Shown here: positions 9,307 to 20,911 of the stretch, piece by piece
Layout of the letters: every line of letters starts with the position of its first letter
Position numbering within the stretch: the stretch's first letter is position 1
NCBI RefSeq assembly: GCF_000005505.3
Contig: NC_016134.3
Location: forward strand, 12,878,624-12,942,623
DNA length: 64,000 bases
Source of the DNA: Brachypodium distachyon
Lineage: Eukaryota; Streptophyta; Magnoliopsida; Poales; Poaceae
Direction: 5' to 3'
The notes under the pieces: generated by a model
What the model was told of the DNA's origin: nothing
The model's input: only the letters and a program-made list of their open reading frames with translations
Databases searched by the model: none
Translations under genes and position numbers: made by a program

Positions 9307-12300
9307 TCATGCCCTGCCGGAGAGATCCTGTGGCTTCTGCACAGATCAGGCATTCAGGCTTAACTCGCATCAAACGACATCACCACTACATTTATATCAT
9401 TATATGGGCCGGGGTAAGAGAGCAAAGGTGCATTTGGGGACTCACCTTGGACTTGGAGGTGGGGGAAGAGCTGGTCTGCAGTGAATTGGGAGGCCTTGGG
9501 CCCTCAGCACCCCTGCGGTCTCGCGGACTAATCCGCACGCGCTGGATCGTCGAGCGGATTATTGGGCCCCTTGAAGACGACGATGTTGGTGGTGAAGAGC
9601 TCACCAGCTCGGGACTGCTGTCCCTGGCCCACATCGAGAGGAGCTCCCGACGACGATTGGGGCGTCTCGGAGGTGGCCGGGAAGAGGACTCCATAAACGT
9701 AGAAATCCTGATCACAGCAACCATGCGTTTAATTAGTGTGACACGAGAAAATCTGGTTCAATAATGAACCAAATGAAGGAAAGATCGTACCTGCTGTGAG
9801 TATAAGGTTGGCTGCTCCCATCTTCTCCTTGGTACTTGTCTTGGGTTTGGGGTACGTCAAAGATGTTTTCCTCCAGGATTTCACCTTTTTCTTCTATAAT
9901 CTCGCCTCCTTGCTCTTGCATCGCCCGCATACTTCTATCTTTGTCAGCACAGAAATTCCAGTCCAGCCTTTGTTCGATGATTTTTGGATTTCTTGGATCA
10001 TTGCTAACAGATATCGACAATGCAGCAACTGAGCCCCCAATTTTTGCGGAGATCTCCTTCAGCCCTGGCAAGTGCTCGATGCAGATCGGTGCAGCACCAT
10101 GCTGTTGGACTTCCTTGGCATTGAAGACTAGCTTGAGCTTACGAAGATTAGGCATTCCACCGGCTTCAAATTTGAGCCAAGGTTCACTACACTTGACCTT
10201 GAAGTACTTGAGAGCTGAAAATCCTGCCTTGCCAAAGACAACCAGTCCAGGCGCTGTCTGGATATACAGGGAGACAGCAGTGAGGGCAACAAGTCCTCTA
10301 AGGATATCAATATCAATGTTCGACAACTCTCTAACTGCTATCTTCAGAATGCAGAGTTTGTCGAGTGCACTGAACCACTTAGGGAGGCTTGGAAAGATGC
10401 AGATCCGTGGCCATAATTCAAGCCTCTCAAGATTGACCGTAACAGGGGACACGCTGCTGAAGCTATCACAGGAAATGTGCATGCTTGAAGTATTTACTTG
10501 AGATGCCAGAACTACAGACTTAAGGTTGCTCAGTTTCTCCAGAATCAAACCCAGGTATTTCATGTTGGCTACCATATTTTCAGCTAGCTTCACTGTAGAA
10601 CAGGTCAGCTGAAGATCTTGGAGACTGGCCAGCATGCTGAGATCCATCGCGTTATCTTGTAAGTTACTGCCTAGACCAAAATACCGCAGAGTGGGACGAT
10701 ATGTCATGCCATCGACTTCGTCGGGCAGAATAGCCTCGGATGGAAGGCGAAGGTGCTGTAATTTCTCCAGATGAACAATATCAGATGGAACGTTAGATAA
10801 TCCATCTACTTGCAGAGTACCGAGGTGTTGCAGCGCTCGAATCTTGTCTGGAAGCTTGACGGTGATATTGCATTCAATCTTCAGAAATCTCAATCGATAT
10901 AGTTCATCGATACTGCTGAGATCAACAATTTTGTCTTGATCAGCCCAAATATGAAGAACGAAAACCTGAAGAAGCCCATAGTCCACAAGGGAAGGTACAC
11001 TCTTGAAGTATCCAGAAAATGCAAGCGACCTAACTTGGGACTTTCTGATGTTTTCTGGTATAGTATTTGCACCTTTTGCACCACCAAACTGGACGGACAG
11101 TCGACGAACCTTGTCAGGGAGTCCAAGAGTTCTTTGAAAATATTTCACAATTGTGACGAAATCCTCCTCCATGGATTTCTGCCTAATAAGATCCAATACC
11201 ATGTGGTGAAGTGTACATGACAACACTTTGCCATTATGATCAGTATCTACGGATTGGATCATTCCTCTTCTGACGAGATCATCAAAATAACCCCCTGCAA
11301 CGTCCTCCATGTCCCGTCCTTGTACTGCACGGATGAAACCTTCAGCTACCCATTGCTTCACCAATTCATCTTTTCTGATCGTGTATCCTTCTGGATACAT
11401 ATTCAGATATAACAAGCATGTCTGCAAGTGGAGTGGAAGATTATTGTACACAAGTTTTAGAGCTTCTTTCAGCCCTTCGGAACTATGATTTGTAGTATAA
11501 TCACCCTCAGATTTTTCTAATTGATCATCATTAAGAGGAATAATCTTGTATATATGCTTTAACTGATAACCGCAGCATGCCGATGCTACGTCCTCAACTT
11601 GTGTTGTTGCTATTATTCTGCAACAATCCCCACCAGGAAGAGCATGGCTAATAATATCCCATGTTGCTGTGTCCCATATATCATCTATTATAATCAAGTA
11701 TCTGCATAAAAAAAATTGTCCAGAACAAATACAATATTATGTCAAGTTGACCAAAAAAAAGATAAATAAACACGATAAGATAAAAGAGATAACTGCCTGC
11801 TAAAGTGTACATAAAAGATAAAGGTAAATATTTTTGGTCTTCATTGTCACGGACCAGGCCCTATGCTTGTTGATATGATAGATGCTATAATTGCTCTACT
11901 CTCTGATGGTTTGAGCCTTTGAGGTGCAAACCCTAGGCTTGTTTATGTGAATAGATGCTGCTTCTGTGATTATTTTTGATTATGCGATGCTTGAAAGCTA
12001 AGTGTTGTCCATGAATCCATTTAGTTTGATTATGACTGCATAGTAGTGCCATGTATTCAAAATGTTTCATGAATTTCACGTTATTATGAATTTTCTACTT
12101 CTTCAACCAGTTTGGGTGGCATGCCAACAACAATAGGCTCGGCGAAGTGTAAACTTTTCAAGTTTTTAATAATCTTGTTCTATGTTTGTGATAGCAATCG
12201 ATGCAGAGGTCAGAGGTGTTCCCTCCTTCTCGACAAAAATGTAAGTAACTCTGGTCATTGCTGGTTTTCTGTGTAAGTGCACATTATGTGGAGCTCTTAA

Positions 12301-15300
12301 AGTATATACTCAGTACATAATTTCTTAGCTTATCTAGTAGTGTTAGGTTGATCTAAAAAATGACATGCTTGCTTTTATCTGATTATATATATATTTCCTT
12401 TAAACAATGGGCCTCTCCCATTGATTTCTCCCATTGATTTCTCCCATTGATTTCCACTGTAGAAACCGCCAGATGTCTAATTGTATGTGTGTATAATTAA
12501 TGATGTCAAGATAGTTTAAATCTGATAACAGCGATTATACGTATGTCGGTATGTGCACAATATTGAGGCTAGCTTTTCCAACAGGACAATTTAAATCTTG
12601 ATGCATAATAAACGTGTGCCCTGGTTTTTGGGCGTATTTGTTCAGTAGTAACTGAAATTAGGCACATCACATCTACTCAGTAAGGTTCAGTCTTATAAAT
12701 TTATTATTCATCGAAAAAAATATTTTTCTCCCCCAACTTGTCAGAAAGTATGCAAATGGTCCACTCAACTTTTTTGTATACTTTTGTCCCTGACTGCCAA
12801 AACTGGACATCAATGGTCCCTCATCCAATGTGAAGCGGTTTTAGTGCCCAAGTGTCAGGGTTTTGGCCCAGGAATTGCCATGCTGGCTCATGTTTTTTTC
12901 TGGCGGAAACAAATCGACTCAGAAGCTAAAAGGAAACTAATGCCAACTTGGCAGGATATGATGACGTGACAAATCCGAGGCCGAAACCATGATACGTCGG
13001 CACTAATACCACTATAGATGGGTTGGAGATACCACCTGTGTCCAGTTTTGACAGCTGGGCGAGAAAAAAATTGAGCAATTATCTGCGCACTTTTCAATAA
13101 GTTAGGAGGGACAAAAAATGTTTTTTCTCTTCATTAAATCCATAAGTCATTCTACAAGCACTTGGTTTACAGCGTATTTGGGCTATTTAAGGCGTTATTA
13201 TTTGCACTAGGCATAAATTGAGAAAAATTACCGTTGAGAAAAAATCCAATGGCTATAAATTCTTTCAGTGAACCCGTTCAACATTCTCACATTGAGATGC
13301 TACACGGGTTGGTTGCAATAACCACCTAATCTGGTATAGATGATGGTAGTTTTGGCAAAATGACGGTGGTGATTGTACATGACAACGATGTGGCCCGCGC
13401 TTGGTGATCCTGCCTGCCTTGGCTAGGACTACACGTGCAAGTCCTAGATGACTTGATCACAAAGAGTATGTGCAACAAGGCGAAAGGGTTATTGTTTTTC
13501 TGAGCTGCCAGACTTGAAGAGCCCCTGAAAGCATCCAGCACGAACGAGAACCCTTTGGTCTTGTTACAATTTTTGTAATCAAACTAGCTATAGGATTTGG
13601 ATGTCAAGTCTAAGAAAAATCTAGGAGCATCGTCGAGATAGAGATGCATGATACCGTTAAGGATTTGCCAGGATGAAATGATTAGATCTCTTGATTTTGC
13701 ATGATGCGTTGGGAATGACATGACAACTCGAAAATATGCAAGCAATAATCGCGAACCGATAAACTTATATATAGGTCCGAAGTCTTAGGCCCAGTTCTTT
13801 TCGGCTTCTTGGACCGGCTTCTCTGAGAAGCTGCGCTCTCCCAGCTTCTTGGAGAAGCCGCACCCCAAATTTAGTATAGAAGCCGAAAAGAACGCACCCT
13901 TGATGTCCTAAGAGAAAACCAGGTTAGCTTTGGGAGGATGGAGAAATATCAAGGAATCCACACATATGAGTTGAGATTGTAAAACTAGCCGATATTGCAA
14001 TGCATACCCATGAATTAGGAAATATGAATCCATAAGACTAGGCTGTTCATGCCACTTATGGCCACGCCGTCTACTGCTCTCAAGAAGTCAGCTCAATAAA
14101 ATTAAGGCGAGAAATCAGTGGCATAACCTAGAAGGAGACGAGTAGGCAATATACCAAAGAATTAGAGATCTACGGTAGAGGTTAGACAAAGGAGTGTGAA
14201 GACATGTACATTCTTCATTCTTTGCTTAGTTTATGGCTTTCATTCATTTCTTGTACAATTGCTTAGTTCTATGGATATGTGAAATATAGTTCTTTTGTGG
14301 CATTTGCAGTTTGTGAAATACTATGTCTTCTTATACATATACACACAATATGTGAATGAATGTATATGAGATGGATGTGAATGCCTTGAAATGATATTGA
14401 GATATATGGATGAATAAACGATTTTTTTTTCCGAAAACAGTGATGAATAAATGAGATGGATTTGAATGTGTTGGAACGTGAATTTAGGAATTCTAGAATA
14501 TCTATATTGTTTTATGTGTGGAGGAGATTAGCAAACACTAATTCTGCAAAGTAGTCCCGAACGTACATATAGCCGGCTTTGCCACAAAAACTGACTAGGC
14601 TGCAACATAATTCCGATTGGATTGGTAGAGCCGTTTTGGAACCACATATATTACTAGCGCCGCTTTGACATGGTCAGCACACATAATCGGTCGACGTAGG
14701 CACGTAGCCCTAACCTACCGGAAACCTTGCTAGTTTTCTTTATTATGAGGACAGAAATTAACTACCTTTTGCCTTGTAGATGTTTGGTGAGACTGGCAAG
14801 AAGTCCTTGGACATCCGAAGGGGCCTGGGGCAGTGGTGCCTTGATTTGTGATAGCATGTTGGTGAGAAGCCTCATCATATCTGGATCTCGAGACACTCGC
14901 ACAAAAGCCCGGCACTGGAACTTCCTTCCATACTGGTGAAATAAGGTCCTGGCAACTGTTGTCTTTCCAACACCTGCATAACCAAAGATAGTTGTCACCT
15001 TGAGTTTTTTGTTCGTCCCATCGTCGTCGTGGTTGCTGCTGTCACCGTCATGGTCTTCAAAGGCGCCCAACAGCTTTATGAGCTTGTTGACGTGGATGTC
15101 GACTTGGACCTGTGAGAGTTGGGGATTGAGGTGGCTGACACCGGCATGTCCAGAGTCAGGTTTGGTGGTACTTTCTTCAGCAAGGCGGAGGTTGAATCTT
15201 TTCCGTGTTTCGCGTGCTTCCTCTACGCTTTTGCGTGCTTCCTCTACGCGAGCTATCAGTTGTGATAAATCTTTTGCAATCTTTGGGCCTCGCTTCCCGG

Positions 15301-15613
15301 AACTCCGGCCGCTGGCATCAACGGGCTGATGAAGGGGTTGCATAAGAACATCGTCGAGGTAATCTGACGTGTCATAGCAGAGATCCCGGACCTGCCTCGT
15401 CCAGAAGTTGCCTGTTAAGGCGATGATTTCCTTATCGTCCTCCGGCTGAGATGAATCTTTGAGGTCGGTGCATAATCCCTCAAATCCTTGTTGGAGCATC
15501 TGGATCTCGGCCTTGACCCTTTTCAGCCGAGCATCTCGAGAATCCATGGCCGAATGGAGCTGATGGAAGACGGTGCCCATGGGGCCGAGCGAAACACTAA
15601 CAGGCAGATCCAT
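9307..15613 (-). CDS. CC-NLR disease-resistance protein, minus-strand member of a head-to-head pair
   Basis: This is a predicted intracellular immune receptor. Inferred exons are 14,766-15,613, 9,791-11,701, 9,446-9,707 and 9,307-9,336 (last one least certain); phases agree and give 1,016 residues. I chose the ATG at 15,613 because MDLPVSVSLGPMGTVF matches the usual start of Pik/RGA5-like proteins; in-frame ATGs at 15,670 and 15,730 exist. Order: coiled coil (~1-110, with YDTSDYLDD), intact P-loop GYAGVGKTT (~211-219), kinase-2 YLIIIDDIWD (284-293, across the exon 1/2 junction), RNBS-B RIIATT, RNBS-D TCLLYLNMYPEGY, an MHD-position LHH (447-449), leucine-rich repeats, then a Ser/Pro/Arg-rich tail. 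The GLPLA/ARC1 block is missing: PLNDDQ passes quickly to KLVYNNLP. No HMA domain is visible. It shares its 5' region with the plus-strand NLR. Confidence 0.85.
12722..13118. repeat. Degenerate foldback MITE in NLR intron
   Basis: The left arm (tttgtccctgactgccaaaa at ~12,784) is mirrored on the other strand at the right (ctgtcaaaactggacacagg, ~13,030), and the outer parts also pair loosely (cccccaacttgtcagaaag with ctttt...taacttattg). The arms are about 100 bp and imperfect, so this is an old copy. Confidence 0.55.
13791..13902. mobile_element. Small TIR MITE (about 112 bp)
   Basis: The left end ggcccagttcttttcggctt and the right end, read on the other strand as gggtgcgttcttttcggctt, are inverted repeats. 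The middle holds further mirrored ggcttctc/gagaagc words. Target duplication is unclear, so hAT versus Tourist origin is open. Confidence 0.7.
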
Positions 15614-16703
15614 GGCCCCCTGAAGCCAAGCATCCTCCTCCTCCTCCGTGGATGTCTCTAACCAAGACATAATTAAACGGAAACAAGGCTTGAAGTCAAG
15701 CACGGATCTCCACCTGAAGATGATCAGCACAAGACAACATGTAAATATAGCTTAGTTAGTGATCAGAGTCGTCATACAAAAGGAGCACAAGAACGTGTGT
15801 GTAGGAAGGGGGAAACCATTACGCAATAGATGATCAGGTTGATCCTCAAGAGCTCCGCACGATATAGGAGGATAAACCACGATTCAACCTGGCCCTGATC
15901 CAGCCTGCAGCGTATTTAGGGAGAAGAGATGATGGAGGACGCTACGCATCAATCGTTGCGCACAGCTGTTTAATTAAACAAGATTATGATTGTGTTGCCT
16001 GTACAGTGATCGAGAAGGTACAGTCCTCTCTTAACGCGACACATCAGCCAGAGATAGCGCTATATATTGTCTTGGTTGCATAATGCTTATGACTAAGAAA
16101 TGATGACATCTATCTATTACAATAGAGAAAAGCATATTTTTCTCTTAGCCTCTAAGAACTGTAAAATAATAATGATTTAAGAGAAGGTTATCCTCTCCCT
16201 TTCAACCCATTAGAAATCAAAGTGCACATGGCATGTTTTTTGTTTACAGCATGGTACAGGTCATGTTGATAAGACCAACATATGTCACTCAATTGTTTAA
16301 ATGTACTCCATGTGTGCTAGTATTTCTTTAAGTCTGCATTTACAAGATCAACACTACGTTGTTTCGAAATTATGAATTTGCATATCAGCACTCTAACTTA
16401 TAGGAATTTAGGTTTAGCTAAAAGTGCCTAGCTAATCTCACTCAAGTTTTTGCAAATTAACACTTTATTCTTCACGCAGGAGAGACAGAGAGAAGAAGAG
16501 AGAAGTGGCCTGTTACATACATATACGATGGGTGCGTGTATCCTGTCCTCCCTATGGGAATCAATCTGCCTTGATACTCTTTCCTTTTGCTTTCTGGCCA
16601 CACATATAACCCACTTCTCCGAGCACGCCTACATGCCGATGTAGCTAGAGCTAGGTATGGAGGATCTAGCTGAGTGATTTATCACCCAGCAAGGAAACTA
16701 GAG
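15614..16703. promoter_or_regulatory. Shared bidirectional upstream region of the NLR pair
   Basis: About 1.1 kb separates the two start codons, which face away from each other. Both promoters must lie here or overlap the neighbouring leaders. One W-box-like core (TTGACT on the minus strand, ~15,692-15,697) is visible close to the minus gene. A purine-rich gagacagagagaagaagaga tract at 16,482-16,505 could be plus-gene leader. No TATA box can be assigned with confidence. Confidence 0.6.
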
Positions 16704-19700
16704 ATGGTGGAGGCTGCCATAGTGGGAGCCATACTGAGCGGAGCGCTCGGTACACTGCCGACGCTGTTGACATTCATACGTGACAAAAGGAACAGTCAGG
16801 TGCAAGAGGATGTTAATTCCATCAAGCGCCAGCTTCAGCGTATGCAGGGGTCCATTCTGCATCCTTTATGGAGAGGCGAAGAAACCAGTGATATACGGAG
16901 GCTCTGGATCGTGCAACTCAGAAAGCTGGCGGACGAAATTGAAGACTGCAAGCACCGCTTCCAGTTCGGGCAGACCACCGGCGGTGACAACTATTATGCC
17001 ATAGAGATTGGTCAACTCAAGCAGAAAGCAGATCATACGTCTGATATGCTAAAAAGATATGAAGAGCAGGCGAGCAAATCCTCAAACATGGGAAAAGATG
17101 CTGCTGCGTCGATGGATGAGGGTAAGCATCTCCTTGCTCTTGTACAGGACCAATCGGAGAACAGGGTGAAGGTGATCGCTGTAGCTGGCTTCGGTGGCCG
17201 GAAGACTGATATTGCAAGGCAAGTGTACACGAATGATGAAGTCCAGCAGCAATTCAGTCAGCGGCAAGCCTGGGTTAGCGCGGCGGGCAAGACAATGAAT
17301 GAAGTTTTGACGGAGATACTCAGCAAAGTACCCCCTGCTGGGCTGCGGGGCTGCTGGGGCATGCCCATCCTGAGCTGTTTTTTCCGCAAAAATACGCCGG
17401 TCCTCCCTCCTCCCGGCTCCGACTTGAAGCGTCAGCTCATATCACGCCTAAGCGATAACAAGTGAGTCTACTCGATCGGGGCAAACCTTTCTCTCTCTAT
17501 ATATTATCGTCTATTAATTTGATTACACATCCATCTGCAAATAAAGTCTGGCTAATGCTGCTAGATATAATCCTAACAACAAGAACTTATGAGATAATCA
17601 ATCACTCCCACGACAAAGGTACCATAACAAAAACGATGGTCAGTGGGAGTCTAAGGCTAAACCTAACATGCGAGTCTATCAACGCCGAATACATCGACTG
17701 GACCATGAAGATATATGCCTGTTGTATGCAAAAATTCCAGTTGAAAGTATGCTATTCATGAGGCAAGTCAATATTTGATACTTTCAGCATTATGGCATGC
17801 CAATCCATTAAAAATTACTCAATGAGTGTTTGCCGTAAATCTAGAGGTATAGTCCCCAAAACCGTGACAACAAATAGCAGGCTTGTGTTTAGCACAATAC
17901 TAAAGACCAAGGGTACATATATGGTGCGTGAAGTAGCCATTTGTCCTCCCAAAACCGTAAGGATTCTCCAGTCTGAACCTGAGAAGATCCAAATTGGAGG
18001 AATGTTACCGATCCTTCCAAAAGTGGGAGTCAGACGATTTGATTTTGACCTGGGAAAGTGGTTATGGCCCTACATATTTCTTCTTAACTAGCAATTGCCA
18101 TACTCCATCCTTAGTGGTGAGCTTAAAAGGCTACTCCCTCCATCCACAAATAAGTGTATTTCTAAGTTTTGTCCTAAGTCCAATTTTTCTAGATTTGACC
18201 GATTTTGTTGAAAAAAAAGTAGCAACGCATCTGGCATCAAATCGGTATATTACGAAACTACATTTGAAAACGGATCTAATGATACTAATTTAGTGTCATA
18301 AATGTTGGAGGAAATTTCACAGAACCACACTTTTTGTGGCAGTGGCCTCACAAAACCACAGTTGTTACTAACGATCTCACAAAACCACAACTCTTGGGGC
18401 AGGGAGTCTAAAAAAACCCTAATCTCGATGATTAGGCGGCTTGAGGGTGTTTCTGACAACCCAGGCCCACAACGTGGCATTGTAGACGGGTCGGGGAGGC
18501 TGACGTGGCAACTGACTTGTGGGCCCGGGTCGTCAGCAACACCATCAAGCCGCCTAATCATCGAGATTATGATTTTTTGAGGCTCACTGCCCCAAGAGTT
18601 GTGGTTTTGTGAGACTGTTAGCAACAACTGTGGTTTTGTGAGACCACTGCCGCAAAAAATGTGGTTATCTGAAATTTACTCTAAATGTTGCTACGTTTTC
18701 CAATAAGATTGGTCAAACTTTCATATATTTGACTTTGGACAAAACCTAGATGTACATTTATTTGTGAATGGAGTGAGTATTTACTAACGGGACATTTATT
18801 TTTGAGGTCTAGATCTTGAATACCTAAACCCGGCCCCTTCGTCCTTCGGTGTACAAATTAAATCCTATTTAGCCAACCTGTAATTCTTTTGATGTTGGTC
18901 ACATCCATGTCATTCATAGGCTGGGGAATAACCTTAACAACCCATCATATTATCATCTTGATCATTTTTTTGATATATATATACCCCGATGTCTGCAGAG
19001 AAGAATTTAATACAAGTCTATATGTTATATAGGTATTTGATTGTAATTGACGACGTGGCAACAGAAGAGTTGTTCAATACAATATCTGACTTCCCTTGGC
19101 CTTTGGATGAAAGAGTGCACGGCAGAATTATCGTGACCACGGCCATCTGGTCAGCAGCAGGACCCTGCAGTTGTGGTGACAACAATCTACCACCACTTGC
19201 TCCAGATATCAGCACACCCATGGTTTTGGTTCAAGAGGTTGGTCCATCAGTGACTAATACAAGGCCGGTGTTGTCAGAGGCCCGCTTCAAACTATGTGCG
19301 TCCGCTCTAGCAAGAACGCAAGGGTCGTATACCAGTGACTACAAGGGTGTTGCTCTCGAGGACTGCTTGCTGTATTTCACCATGTTCCCACGCCATCGCG
19401 ATGTCTCAAGGAATCGTCTAATAAGGCGGCTGCTGGCTGAAGGACTACTTGAACATGCAGTGCCAGTCCCTGGGGATGCATACCGTTCTCCTCATGATAT
19501 CGTGGACGAGCTTTTGGACAAACTCATCAGCAGCAATTTTATCGAGACCAGTAAAAAAAGCAACAATGGGAAGGTGAAGAGATGCAAAACTCCTGGTGTG
19601 GTGTTTAACTACATTTGTGCCAAGGCCGTGGTCGAGAATTTTATAACCTTAATGTGTGGTGCAAGTCAGAATCAGACCACCCAACAGCGAAATATTCGCC

Positions 19701-20911
19701 GGCTTTCTCTCCATCCTTACAGCGGAGCTGCAAATGGTGGAGTCGTAATGCCAGATGTATGTTCTCTCCGGACTATGGTGGTCTTCCCAACCGCCAATGC
19801 CGGATATGGTGATATATTGAATTTTGACAACCTTAAGCTACTGAGGGTGTTGGATCTGAAAGAGTGTGCTCATGTGAATAAAGACCATCTGAGAAGAATA
19901 TGCGAGCTGTCGCTGTTGAAATATCTGAGCCTCGGGGACAATATCGGTCGGATTCCGAAGAAAATATGGCGGCTGCAAGAGTTAGAGACACTCGAGACGA
20001 GGACAACTGGTGTAGTGACGATGTACCCAGAAGTACTCATGCTGCCCAAATTGAAACACCTCCTTGGGAAGTTTCAGCTATCTAAAGAGTTAAACCTGAT
20101 GGATGGGGCAAAGAAGCTTCTTGGGATGAAGAATGATTTTTCTGCTCTTAAGGTTTTCTTGGGGACAAAATGTGTCTTGGGCACCCTAGCAGGATTTGTC
20201 GTTGGCGACGGCAAAGGAATTCCACAACTGTTTTGTCATATGGGACAGTTGAGGAAGGTGAAGATATGGTCTGATTTCACCAAAATCGAGGAGACAGAAT
20301 TGACTGGGCTTAAGGAAGGCATCGAGGAATTCATGAGTCGAGGAATCAGTATGCCCACTGTTGATTACTCCCTGTCTATTGATCTCAAGGGGTGCTCAAA
20401 ATCATTCCTTGATTTCCTAGGATATCCTGGCAGGCTTACCTCGCTCAAGTTGACAGGTGATCTGGCACAATTCGGTTTGGTTTATCCAAAGCCGAACCTG
20501 AATAGTCTACATGAGCTGTGCCTCTCAATGACTGGTCTAAGCGCGGCTGCAATCCAAAAAGGCCTGAGTAAGTTGACATGTCCACTGAAATTTCTCAAGC
20601 TGGTTGAGAAAGAACTTGGGGGGCTCTCAATGCTAGACCATATTCTTCCCTTCGCAAGACTGGAGCGGATTTGCCTTGTGGGCGAGCAAAGTCTCCACAA
20701 CATAACGATTCGAGATCTGAGTCAGCTTGCCTCACTCCATTTGCTCTGTGCAACTCTAGGTGATCTTCCCGGCATCGAGATCGAAAGCCTCGAAAGTCTA
20801 AAGGAAGTCGGACTCCATTCTGGAGTTGCTGATAAAATAAAAAAGGAATGGGAAACTGCTGCAAGCCGCCATCGCCCTAATCTCAAAATTGTGTCCATTC
20901 AGACACTTTAA
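16704..20911 (+). CDS. CC-NLR disease-resistance protein, plus-strand member, degenerate ATPase module
   Basis: The two exons, 16,704-17,461 and 19,033-20,911, join in phase (AA|GTGAGT ... ATAG|G) to give ...SDNKYLIVIDDVATEE and 878 residues. The ATG at 16,704 gives the family-like start MVEAAIVGAILSGALGTL; an in-frame ATG 10 codons earlier looks less natural. Order: coiled coil with an EDVID-like ADEIEDC (~76-82), P-loop position GFGGRKTD (162-169; one residue short of GxGGxGKT), kinase-2 YLIVIDDVA (254-262), RNBS-B RIIVTTA without its Arg, RNBS-D DCLLYFTMFPRHRD, no GLPLA block, no MHD motif (TPGVVFNYI there), then many LRRs to the C-terminus. ATP binding is probably impaired. The frame is otherwise long and open, so it may be under selection as a non-ATPase partner of the minus-strand NLR. 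Confidence 0.82.
18134..18777. mobile_element. Stowaway-like MITE split by a nested element
   Basis: The outer inverted repeats (ctccctccatccacaaataa at the left; ctcactccattcacaaataa read from the right) are flanked by TA at 18,132-18,133 and 18,778-18,779. Without the 374-bp nested element and one 9-bp target copy it would be about 260 bp. Confidence 0.85.
18308..18681. mobile_element. MULE-type MITE (374 bp) with 9-bp target duplication
   Basis: The ends gaggaaatttcacagaac and (reverse) gagtaaatttcagataac are inverted repeats, flanked by a perfect 9-bp duplication, taaatgttg, at 18,299-18,307 and 18,682-18,690. Nine bases is the Mutator signature. Most of the interior also folds back (cctaatctcgatgattaggc with its mirror near 18,555). 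Confidence 0.85.

Larger units (their letters stand above)
11702..14765 (-). other. Large intron 1 of the minus-strand NLR
   Basis: This 3,064-bp intron is bounded by AAAAG|GTAGT and TGCAG|ATACTTG; joining its ends gives ...LQGKRYLIIIDDIWD in frame. It splits the gene just before kinase-2, the same position as in the partner gene. It contains two MITEs (12,722-13,118 and 13,791-13,902) and a 14-bp triplet repeat (tctcccattgattt) near 12,410-12,455. Confidence 0.8.
17462..19032 (+). other. Intron of the plus-strand NLR
   Basis: This 1,571-bp intron sits exactly before kinase-2, matching intron 1 of the divergent partner. It hosts a Stowaway at 18,134-18,777 that itself carries a second element. 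Confidence 0.82.

Noticed and set aside
9733..15730. Integrated HMA or other decoy domain in the minus-strand NLR
   Set aside because: I looked for heavy-metal-associated or WRKY/BED motifs between domains and after the LRRs; none is visible in the joined reading.
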